Shown piece by piece: positions 49,701 to 61,700 of a DNA stretch of 64,000 nt. Origin of the DNA: Nemertoderma westbladi (taxonomy: Eukaryota > Xenacoelomorpha > Nemertodermatida > Nemertodermatidae); assembly GCA_032718475.1 (NCBI GenBank), contig JAUCBJ010008675.1:44769-108768 (forward strand), read 5' to 3'. The notes beneath the pieces are model-generated. The model had not been told where the DNA came from. It searched no databases and saw only the letters and a list, made by a program, of their open reading frames with translations. Each line of letters begins with the position of its first letter. Position 1 is the first letter of the stretch. A program made the translations under genes and the position numbers.

Positions 49701-52700
49701 GTGTTCACCCCTTTTAATCCCCCCCCCCACCCTTCCCAACCACCAATACATAACCGGGACATCTACCACCCACGGAAGGGTAGCACGAACTTATTTCCAA
49801 TCGCACGTTAAATATGCAAAGACAGGTGGTTTATAGGATTATAATAAACGCAGTACTCGTTTTCATTATAAGCCTCTTTGCGTTCGTCCTGTTTTGTATT
49901 TAAATATATTTCTTAAACGCAGGCTAGGACGATCTTTATAATAATAATAACTAGGGATGCGATCAATATGTGAAGCCAGGTGGTTTATATAACAATTTAG
50001 TCAACGCAGTACTCGTCTTCATTATATGCCTCGTTGCGCTCGTCGCTTGTCCTGTTTTGTCATAAAATATTTTTCCTAAACGCAGACTGACGATCTTTAT
50101 ACAGTTATAACTATGCGAAGTTTCGAAACTGTGCGAGTAACTGTTGATACATTATGTGGAGATGTGTGATATGTGGAGATGTGTGATACAACGCCAACGC
50201 ATCTTATGCCGATGTAGTAATATGGGTATTGAAATAATATTAAATCAATGTACACTCTTAAAGCTGCAGCGAAAAAGTGTAGCTAATTTCCTAGGTTACA
50301 TATAAAATAATAATATTATTTTTAAGAACATTAATTTTACTACTTTGCAAAAATTCAATTAAAAAATAACCAGACATATACATTGTGGAATAAACTATTT
50401 CAGAAGCCTACACAACAGCCATGTCATGGATTGTATTTATGTTATTATATCTGTCATTTACCTGAGATAGCAATACAACACTTATAGTAGAGTCAATACA
50501 GGAAGGATGTTGGGATGTTGGATTTCAAGAATGATGTCTGGGCTGGAATAGCAATACTGGTTGCCTATTACAGTACAATTCCTCTCTGGTTAGTCTACAG
50601 CCACAACTCCAAGCCAGCTAGCTCCACACCAGCAGAGACTTGACCAATAATCATTCCCAGCAAATAGCTGCCTTACACACACATCCTTCCATCGTACCAG
50701 CATGTTAGCCAATAAATGAGCAGTATTTAATGAGAATCAATTTTTTATGACGTTTTAATTACTTTAGATCAATTAAAGACACAATTAATAAAGCAAATCA
50801 CTTGAACTAATTAAAAACTATAATAGAATGGCGTATGTGGATTACATCTGTATAATTTTTAAGTATAATTATTTAAATCTTATACTGTAAAACAATTAAT
50901 TTCCTTTAAAAGGCAGGTTGAAAATGGTGTTTTTACCGTAATCAACTTAATTAACTAATTAACTGCTATTATCTTAGTTTCTCGAAGGCCACACGGAAAT
51001 TCTACTTGGAAAATTTCTAAACTTTTGCCAAACAACATGTGTACCAAGTTTGGATAGATTTCATCAAAGATTGGCTGAGTTATTAACGTTTAAAATTGGA
51101 CGCGACAGAACGACAGAACGACAGAACGACACGTTCGTGGGGCCTTCGCGCAGCACAAGGCCCAGTTATTAGATACAAATTAAAATTGAGCGACTGTATC
51201 ACAAAATCAGGTTTTGAGAAATTTACCCACACCACCAATCAATCAAAGTTTAATCCCCCCCCCCCCCCCCCCACCCTTCCCAACCACCAATACATAACCG
51301 GGACATCTACCACCCACGGAAGGGTAGCACGAACTTATTTCCAATCGCACGTTAAATATGCAAAGCCAGGTGGTTTATAGGATTATAATAAACGCAGTAC
51401 TCGTTTTCATTATAAGCCTCTTTGCGTTCGTCCTGTTTTGTATTTAAATATATTTCTTAAACGCAGGCTAGGACGATCTTTATAATAATAATAACTAGGG
51501 ATGCGATCAATATGTGAAGCCAGGTGGTTTATATAACAATTTAGTCAACGCAGTACTCGTCTTCATTATATGCCTCGTTGCGCTCGTCGCTTGTCCTGTT
51601 TTGTCATAAAATATTTTTCCTAAACGCAGACTGACGATCTTTATACAGTTATAACTATGCGAAGTTTCGAAACTGTGCGAGTAACTGTTGATACATCTAT
51701 GTGGAGATGTGTGATATGTGGAGATGTGTGATACAACGCCAACGCATCTTATGCCGATGTAGTAATATGGGTATTGAAATAATATTAAATCAATGTACAC
51801 TCTTAAAGCTGCAGCGAAAAAATGTAGCTAATTTCCTAGGTGGGATAAATATTTCTCCATTTGACGCAACACCGCCGCGGCCGCTATGAGGGAGGTGAAT
51901 ACCGCGGCCGCTCCTAAAGCCGCAGGCCCTCGCTAACTATATAGGTTAACTTGGGATTCTGGGGGACTTTTCGATGAAGGAACTGACCAAATTTTTTTAT
52001 TTTCTCACCAGGGGAGCGGCTCGGAATTCTAAGATATTAGCAACTCTAACATTATGAAATATAACCCTTCGACGGACATGGCGGACAAAAAACCGTCATT
52101 TTTTCGACAATTTTAAAATTTTTTTGAAAGGCGCTCTACAGTGGCTCGAAAAAACCCTAGGTTATTGCTTAGCCGACGCCGGGATACGATAGAAGGGATT
52201 AATTAGTGAATTCGTTTTTTTTTTCAAAAAAGATTACCACGCCTTTTTTCCGAAAATGTCCGTCAAAGTTGAAAAAACGGACAAAATGACTTTGCGGGAT
52301 CGGCTATAACTCGGCTAATATTAATCGTACGGGGACGAAAGTAACGCGGTTGGAAAGGGGAAGAGTGGTACTACCTTCGTATCGAATGGGGGTAAGATAT
52401 TTATTAAAATTTCGGGTGGAAAAAGGGGCTGTAAATTTGTACGTTTTTGTCCGTCTTTTTTGGAAAACTTATTTCTGAAATGTTTAATTCGACAACGCGG
52501 GTAGGAATCCACTAATTCTTTTATGAAACTCGTAGAAGACCATTGGGGCTACGTTCCTATCGAATGGGGGTACAAAAAATATGTCGGCAATAGGGGCCAA
52601 AAAGGGCCAGAATTTGTAAAGTAGTTTTTATCGAATAATTTTATATTTTTAACTTTAGTTGGTTAAGGTACATTCTATACAGTCAATATCCATACGGGGA

Positions 52701-55700
52701 ATTCAAATATGCTATCGGTTTTGCTCCAAGGATGATATTAAAAAAATGAGGGCCAAAATTATAATTTCGCGCTTCAAACTTGCTTCGCGGGAAATCGTCT
52801 AGCTCGAAAACTACTTAACTTACGGGAGATTTGTTTACACAGACTTATAGTGCGTTAAATTATCTATCTAACAGCGTTAATCACAGCGCTGGAGGTATTA
52901 TAAAACTGGAGCGGCAGGCGATCGTGTGAAATATAATATTTATAAAAAGGGACGAAAATTTTTTTATTTTAACAAATCGCTATTCCATTATAATTTAGCG
53001 TATTGCGCCAAAAGTACCTGTAAAAAGTATCAAATTAACTCCGCTATCTTTTATCTTAACATATATAATTAAAATTACGAATTTTAAGGGTCGAAAAATA
53101 TCGCGTTATTTTGGCCCTTTTTTTTAATTTTTTTGGGGCCAAAAATAACCCCTTCTCAAAAGATTAAGAAAAAAATTACGGCAAAGAATATACCAATTTT
53201 ATTGAATTTGGACCACCAGAACCGAAGTTAGAGCGATTTTAGTGAAAAAATAAAAATAATTTTTTTTTGCAAAAAAATTAAGAATGGTCAGGTCAATATT
53301 GGGTTTCGAACCCACGAACTTAGGTTTCATTAACGTGATTGATAACCACTAGACTATGTGACCAATAGAATTTGAAATTTTCGAGTGACTATTTTTAAAC
53401 ATAAATAACTTCGGTTCTAGAGGGCCGTTTAATCTGAAACTTTTTTCATTGGATAGAGAATAGATTGTAGTGTGTGAAATAGGATACAACTTGGGAAAAG
53501 ACGCATGTGCACTTAGTGCAAAATGCACTTAAATAGTGAACATTTTTTCGATATTTCAAACACTATTATTTCCAGTTCTATTCATCGTAGAATGTTATTT
53601 TTTGGATTAAAATGTAGTTTGGAATGATTTCTAACTATAATCGTAACATTTGTTTAACTTTTTATGTCTATAAAGTGACTTAAAATGTCCATGAATATGG
53701 TCCAAAATCGCAAATCTAGATTTATTAAATTGGATTTTTGACACTTTTAGCGACTGACACTTGATCATACACTATCGTAGATCGGTAAAGGATAAACATA
53801 AGTTTGTTAAATAAGAGCCACCATTACGATCTGCTAAAGTGCACTTGTACAAATAAGTGTGCAAAAGTGCAAATTTTTTAATAAGGTCAAATTATATAGT
53901 ATTGGGTTATTTTCTTTGCAGATACTTTATTTTCATATTAATATGTTGTTTGAACCTTACTGAGCGCATTAGGGGATATGCGTACAAATAACCGGCCCTT
54001 ATGAGGCTTCGATTGGGTAAATTAATAAAACATAAGGTTGTATAGTATAATATTCTAAAAACCAGTGTGATATTAAATGCACTTTAAATAATAAATAGAA
54101 ATCAAATAACAATTGGACCACACAATTAAAAACTCGCACAACTTTGTACTTATTATATCGCTTCAAATTAATTCAACAGTGGATATTTGGGGGAAGGGGG
54201 AAGTTACAGTGTGCATTCGGGGGAAGTTTGGTGAACTGCATTTATGCAGTGAATCCAAACTTCCCCCTTTGATATATCATATACTTAAGACATGCTAGGG
54301 TGACGGGGAAATATTTGTTACTGTCACACTTTGCTTCCATTTATCCTATCCTTTATTATTACCCCAGTCAGATAAGAGATAATAAACCAGTAAAAACTAA
54401 ACTAAACTGTCTTTCATGCAAACAAATTTCTAACTAAAGACGGGTGAATGACCATGACCATGGAAATAATTTTAAATATAATTGTATATCAACTATTTGG
54501 GGAGGCTTCCAAGTTAAACCCGAAAACAATTATTTTGTTACATAGTAAATAACGTTGTATGTTCTTCTTCCTCTCATAATAAAATATAAATGAAATATCT
54601 CAGATCGCTATGCCCTGTAACATTTCACAACCAAAATATTTAAGTGTGAAAAGTGTAGGCCTACCACACTCCGCCCAAACAACCTCAAACGCATAGCCAA
54701 CAAATTTAACAAAAGGTTACATACATGTTGGGTTCATGACGAGATGAGTGAAAATTGATCGCGTAATATAAAGTAAAAAATTAAGAGACGGGCTGGCTCT
54801 CCTCCACTTTCTTACCCAATGGATATGTTGTTGTAATAATCTAATATTGGGGCGGCTTTCTCTCGGTGGGATAAATATTTCTCCATTTGACGCAACACCG
54901 CCGCGGCCGCTATGAGGGAGGTGAATACCGCGGCCGCTCCTAAAGCCGCAGGCCATCGCTAACTATATAGGTTAACTTGGGATTCTGGGGGACTTTTCGA
55001 TGAAGGAACAGACCAAATTTTTTTATTTTCTCACCAGGGGAGCGACTCGGAATTCTAAGATATTAGCCACTCTAAAATTAGCAAATCTATCACCTCGACG
55101 GACACGGCGGACAAAAAACCGTAATTTTTTTTGACAATTTTAAAAATTTTTTGAAAGGCGCTCTACAGTGGCTCGAAAAAACCCTAGGTTATTGCTTAAC
55201 CGACGCCTGGATACGATAGAAGGGATTAATTAGTGAATTCGTTTTTTTTTTCAAAAAAGATTACCACGCCTTTTTTCCGAAAATGTCCGTCAAAGTTGAA
55301 AAAACGGACAAAATGACTTTGCGGGATCCGCTCTGACTCGGCTAATATTAATCGTACGGGGACGAAATTAACGCGGTTGGAAAGGGGAAGAGTGGTACTA
55401 CCTTCGTATCGAATGGGGGTAAGATATTTATTAATATTTCGGGTGGAAAAAGGGGCCGTAACTTTGTCCGTTTTTTCCATCTTTTTTACATAATTATTAT
55501 TTCCAAAATTTTTAATTCGACAACGCTAGTAGGAATCTGCCAATTCTTTTTCGGAAAGCGTAGAAGACCACAGGGGCTACATTCCTATCGAATGGGGGTA
55601 CAAAAAATATGTAGGCAAAGGCGTCCAAAAAGGGCCAGAAAAGAATAAAAAGTTTATAACTAACAACTTTTTTATTTTTGACTCTTGAAGGTTAAAGTAC

Positions 55701-58700
55701 ATTTTATACGGTTAATATCGATACGGGGAATCCAAATATTCGATTGGTTTTGCCGCGCAAACGATATTAAAAAAATTAGGGCCCAAATTATAATTTCACG
55801 CTTCAAACTCGCTTCGCGGGAACTCGTCTAGCTCGAAAAATACATAAGGTCTGGGAGACTTATTGAAACAGTCTTATAGAGCGTCAAATTATCTATCTTT
55901 CAACGGTAGTTACAGCGCCATAGCTATTATATAACTGAAGCGGCAGACGATCGTGTGAAATATACTACTTATAAAAAAGGGACGAAAAATTTTTTTTTTA
56001 ATAAATCGCCATTACATTATAATTTAACTTTTTGCGCCAAAAGTTCCTGTAAAACGTAGCAAATTAACTCCACTATCTCTTTTCTTAACATTTATAATTA
56101 AAATAACGAGTTTTAAGGGTCGAAAAATATCGCGTAATTTTTGCCCTTTTTTTTCATTTTTTTTTGGGGCCAAAAATACCCCCTCTCAAAAGATAGAAAA
56201 AAAAATTACGGCAAAGAATATACCAATTTTATTGAATTTGGAGCACCAGAACCGAAATTTAGTCAAAAATTAAAAATATTTTTTTTTGCAAAAAATTAAG
56301 AATGGTCATATTGGGTTTCGAACCCACGAACTTAAGTATCGTTAACGTGATTGATTACCACTAGACTACGTGACCAAGAGAATTTGAAATTTTCGAGTGA
56401 TTATTTTTAAACATCAATAACTTCTGTTCTATTGGGCCGTTTGATCTGAAACTTTTTTCATTGGATAGAGGATAGATTGTAGTGTGTGAAATAGGATACA
56501 ACTTGGGAAAAGACGCATGTGCACTTAGTGCATGATGCACTTAAAAAGTACACATTTTTTCGATATTTCAAACACTATTATTTCAAGTTCCATTCATCGT
56601 AGAATGTTATTTTTTGGATTAAAATGTAGTTTGGAGTGATTTCTAACTATAATCGTAACATTTGTTTAACTTTTTATGTATATAAAGTGACTTAAAATGC
56701 CCATGAATATGGTCCAAAATCGCAAATGTCGCGATTTATTAAATTAGATTTTTTACACTTTTAGTGACTGACACTTGATCATACACCATCGTAGATCGGT
56801 AGAGGATAAACATAAGTTTGTTAAATAAGAACCACCATTACGATCTGCTGAAGTGCACTTGTACAAATAAGTGTGCAAAAGTGCAAATTTTTTAATAAGG
56901 TCAAATTATATAGCATTGGGTTCTTTTCTTTGCAGATACTTTATTTTCATATTAATATGTTGTTTGGCTCATACTGAGCGCATTAGGGATATGCGTACAA
57001 ATAAGCGGCCCTTATTGAGGCTTCGATTGGGTTAATAAATAAAACATAAGGTTGTAATATTCTAAAAAACCAGTGTGATATTAAATGCACTTTAAACAAT
57101 AAATAGAGATCAAATAACAAATGGACTACACAATTAAAAACTCGCACAATTTTGTAATTATTATATCGCTTCAAATTAATTTAACAGTGGATATTTGGGG
57201 GAAGGGGGAAGTTACAGTGTGCATTCGGGGGAAGTTTGGTGAACTGCATTTATGCAGTGAATCCAAACTTCCCCCTTTTAGATATCGTATACTTAAGACA
57301 TGCTCGGTTGTCAGGGAAATAATTGTTACTGTCACACTTTGCTTCCATTTATCCTATCCTTTATTATTACCCCAGTCAGATAAGAGATAATAATCAGTAA
57401 AAACCAAACTAAACTGTCTTTCATGCAAACAAATTTCTAATTAAAGACGGGTGAATGACCATGACCATGGAAATAATTTTAAATATAATCGTATATCAAC
57501 TCTTTGGGGAGGCTTCCAAACCCACCTACCTACATATAATATAGTAAATAACGAGTGTTCTAAAGAATGTTCTTCTTCCTCTCATAATAAAATATATATG
57601 AAATATCTCTGATCGCTGTGCCCTGAACATTTCACAACCAAAATGTTTCAGTGTGAAAAGTGTAGGCCTACCACACTCCGCCTAAACAGCCGCAAACGCA
57701 TAGCCAACAAATTTATCAAAAGTTTACATACATGTTGTGTTCATGACGAGATGAGTGAAAATTGATCGCGTAATATAAACTAACAAATTGAGAGTCGGGC
57801 CTGGCTCTTCTCCACTTTCTTACCCAATGGAAATGTTGTTGTTATAATCTAATATTGGGGCGGCTTTCTCTCGGTTACATATAAAATAATAATATTATTT
57901 TTAAGAACATTAATTTTACTACTTTGCAAAAATTCAATTAAAAAATAACCAGACATATACATTGTGGAATAAACTATTTCAGAAGCCTACACAACAGCCA
58001 TGCCATGGATTGTATTTATGTTATTATATCTGTCATTTACCTGAGATAGCAATACAACACTTATAGTAGAGTCAATACAGGAAGGATGTTGGGATGTTGG
58101 ATTTCAAGAATGATGTCTGGGCTGGAATAGCAATACTGGTTGCCTATTACAGTACAATTCCTCTCTGGTTAGTCTACAGCCACAACTCCAAGCCAGCTAG
58201 CTCCACACCAGCAGAGACTTGACCAATAATCATTCCCAGCAAATAGCTGCCTTACACACACATCCTTCCATCGTACCAGCATGTTAGCCAATAAATGAGC
58301 AGTATTTAATGAGAATCAATTTTTTATGACGTTTTAATTACTTTAGATCAATTAAAGACACAATTAATAAAGCAAATCACTTGAACTAATTAAAAACTAT
58401 AATAGAATGGCGTATGTGGATTACATCTGTATAATTTTTAAGTATAATTATTTAAATCTTATACTGTAAAACAATTAATTTCCTTTAAAAGGCAGGTTGA
58501 AAATGGTGTTTTTACCGTAATCAACTTAATTAACTAATTAACTGCTATTATCTTAGCTTTTCGAAGGCCACACGGAAATTCTACTTGGAAAATTTCTAAA
58601 CTTTTGCCAAACAACATGTGTACCAAGTTTGGATAGATTTCATCAAAGATTGGCTGAGTTATTAACGTTTAAAATTGGACGCGACAGAACGACAGAACGA

Positions 58701-61700
58701 CAGAACGACAGAACGACAGAACGACAGAACGACAGAACGACAGGTTGATTAATGGTACCACTACGCTAAGGCTCACTCACTTCACAGAACGACAGAACGA
58801 CAGGTTGATTAATGCTACCACTACGCTAAGGCTCACTCACTTCGTGGCTCGCCCCACAGGTTGATTAATGGTACCACTACGCTAAGGCTCACTCACTTCG
58901 TGGCTCGCCCCACACGAGAGGTAAAAGCATGTTTACACATATTCAAACGACATCGTGGCACCTGTAACTATTTACTATGACCAGACCACGTAGACAGGGC
59001 CTAGGGGCAGGTTTAAAGAAAGATAATAAAAATAAAAAAATATATAAAAGAATCTATAATACCCGTTTCCATACGAATACGAAGTTTAAAATGAAAATCA
59101 AACATGATGCGTCGTAATTCAAGTACCGAGGTACGCCTATAATAACTTGTTGTTTTGACTTCAAAGTTTATTGTTCCACTGTAACGAAATGTCTTATATG
59201 TTTCCATTGAAAACCAAAACGTTTGCTTTTAATTTTTTATAGACAGGGAGGGGAACTGGACGCAAATCCTACCTTGGCTAATTAATATCCCGCCTCAATG
59301 TTAAATTCTCAATTTAGGGAAAGGAGCAGGTTACAGAGGCACGTTATTTTAACCAAAACAATAAACTAAGCTCAATAGAACAGGTTACAGTTTTATTCGC
59401 GTCGAATTTCCCCTGGAGAGGGATGAATTTTTATTGCGCGTCCAGTCCCCCCCCCCCCCCCCCCCCCCATCTGTCATTTTTGAATCCAGCCTCGAGACTC
59501 AATACAGTGCAATAACACACGCTAAACGTAATGTACAAATGTACTGTACGTTAAACTGTACCTACAGTACCTGCTGTATGTACACTACAGTTTCAGAGTT
59601 TACCCTACTGTAGCGTACGTAATCTTTGCACCGTCATTAAATGTAACACTGTAACTTTGTTGTTCTAATTTTGTTTCTAGTTTAATGTGTAGGTAACTTT
59701 ACATTACAGGCATATACTGTTTCATGTTTCGGTACCATAAACTAAATAATATCTTTGAATGATTATTATTGACTAAGCCTATCTGCCTATTGTTAATTGT
59801 GTAATTCTGTAATTACTACGGCTGTGCGGTACCTTTTTGATTAATTAATCCGCCTAATTATTCAGTTGCTATGGCTGATTTTGAGACAGACGCCTCCACT
59901 ACCGAGGACATAAGCGCCCCGTTAATAAGTTCCCTGTGTCACACGGACGAGGGTTTCCCTCGAGTCAGCAGATCGAGTGAAGCCTACGCGGAACTCCTGG
60001 CTCGCACGGAACGCGTTCGCCGCCGTTCTCTACGCATCCTCTACCTCTCTATGTTCCTCGCCAACGTGGGATTTTCCGTTGTATTTTCCTCCGCGTGGCC
60101 TTATCTTCAATACCTAAACCCCAAAGTCCACGAATCCTTTGTGGGTTGGGTTGTAGGGGCGTTCAGTTTGGGGCAACTAATCGCTTCTCCTTTATGCGGC
60201 TTCTGGCAGACGAGAGTTAACACCAAAGTACCCATGATCGCGTCCACTGTAACTATAATATTATCCTACCTAATTTACGCCTATCTACACGTTCTACCTA
60301 ATCCAGAGATATTCCTTGTGGCTTCCAGGTTGCTCTGCGGAATAGCGTGTGGTTACGCCGCCATTCTCCGCGCGTACATAGCGCAATCAACATCGCTAAA
60401 CGAACGCACGGGAGCCATGACAACAATGATAGCTTGCCAGTCGTTGGGCGTTGTCTGCGGTCCCATTATACAGACGGTATTCGTCCCATTAGGTCAGATT
60501 GGTTACACATTTGAACCACTTCGACTTCTTTTCAACATGTACACCGGGCCCGCCTTCCTAAACACGTTGCTCTCTATAGCGAATCTAATCTTATATTTCT
60601 GCTTCTTTACGGAAGTCTACGTATCCGATACATTCAGCCCCCTCCCTCCCCCCTCTCCCCCCACTGTATCTAACACCGCTCCCTCGGTACAGAGCCCCCC
60701 CTCTTCCCCCATCTATACTTCCCCCCATACTACTCGCAATAAATCCCCCGACAGTAAACCCCACTACGGCTCTATAACGCCCCCTAACGGCCGCACCCAG
60801 AAGTCGCTCCCGCCCCCAGACATTGTGGCCGTCATTAGCGTAGTCTGGCAGTACTTCGCTATATTCCTGGTGTTTACGTTCTGGGAGACGGTGGCTTCTC
60901 CATTAGCGATGGATCTATGGGGTTTCACTCGGAGCGATGCGGTTTTCTACATAGGGTTATGGCTTGTAGGCTCCGCTGCTGTGAGTATCCTCACTTTCAT
61001 ATTCATTAAACTTTTCACAAACCGATTCTCAGACAGACAGATGATAGTAGTGGGCTTCGTGCTGTTGGTCGTCGGTTATCTGGGCTACCTACCGTGGGGT
61101 CACACCTACCCGCCGTACCGACAGGCGGTTATCGAGCCCCGCGTCAACGGCTCCCACCAGGTCGTCACCCCGCCGTATAACACCACGGCCCCCGAGCCGG
61201 TCGGCTGCCCGCTGGACCACGCGTGGTGCGCCTACACCCCAATCACCTTTATCTGGCAGTTCCTCGCCGCCAGCGTCCTCGTCTCCATCGGGTTCGCTCT
61301 GTGCAACGCGTTGCTCGCTACGCTCTTCTCCAAGGTGATCGGGCCTCGACCCCAGGGGGTCTACATGGGACTATTTACCTCGACCGGGAGTCTCGCCCGT
61401 GTTGTCGGGCCTCTCCTAGTCAGCCACCTCTACGAGGCCTACGGACACCGCGTCTCGTTCGCTACTAACGCCGGTTTCCTTTTCCTCACTCTCTGCTCCA
61501 ATCTCGCTACATTCTCCCGACTGATTCCGCAAGCGGAACGGATACGTTCCGACACGCGTTCCTCTATGCGGAACGCCGGTAATCAGTTCCGTGACGTTTA
61601 ATTTTTTAATTTAAATTAACAATTTGTTCTCTGCTAATGATTGGTGCTATAATATATAAATTATTTTTGTAAATAAATCCCACCCTATTTATAAATCATT

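Larger units (their letters stand above)
51842..54864. mobile_element. 3-kb non-coding element, tandem copy 1, bounded by GGT
   Basis: Begins GGGATAAATATTTCTCC, has two close CCGCGGCCGCT words in its first 80 bp and ends GGGGCGGCTTTCTCTC. GGT precedes it (51839-51841) and follows it (54865-54867). There are no terminal inverted repeats and no ORF above about 85 codons. It contains a tRNA-like module (53290-53365) and a strong hairpin (about 54217-54267). The uninterrupted target is known from copies 1 and 2 of the host repeat (CCTAGGTTACAT). Confidence 0.85.
51131..58740. repeat. 1.56-kb tandem unit, copy 3, split by tandem 3-kb insertions
   Basis: The left part is 51131-51841 and the right part 57876-58740. 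Together they reproduce the full unit, ending in an expanded GACAGAAC run. The break falls at CCTAGGT|TACAT of the unit and is occupied by two copies of the 3-kb element. Confidence 0.9.

Noticed and set aside
48076-51889. Short ORFs recurring in the 1.56-kb units
   Set aside because: The frames differ between copies and are interrupted by variable C runs; no conserved protein.
53290-53365. tRNA-Val gene
   Set aside because: A/B boxes and T-arm are present but the anticodon stem fails and the module is part of a repeated 3-kb element.
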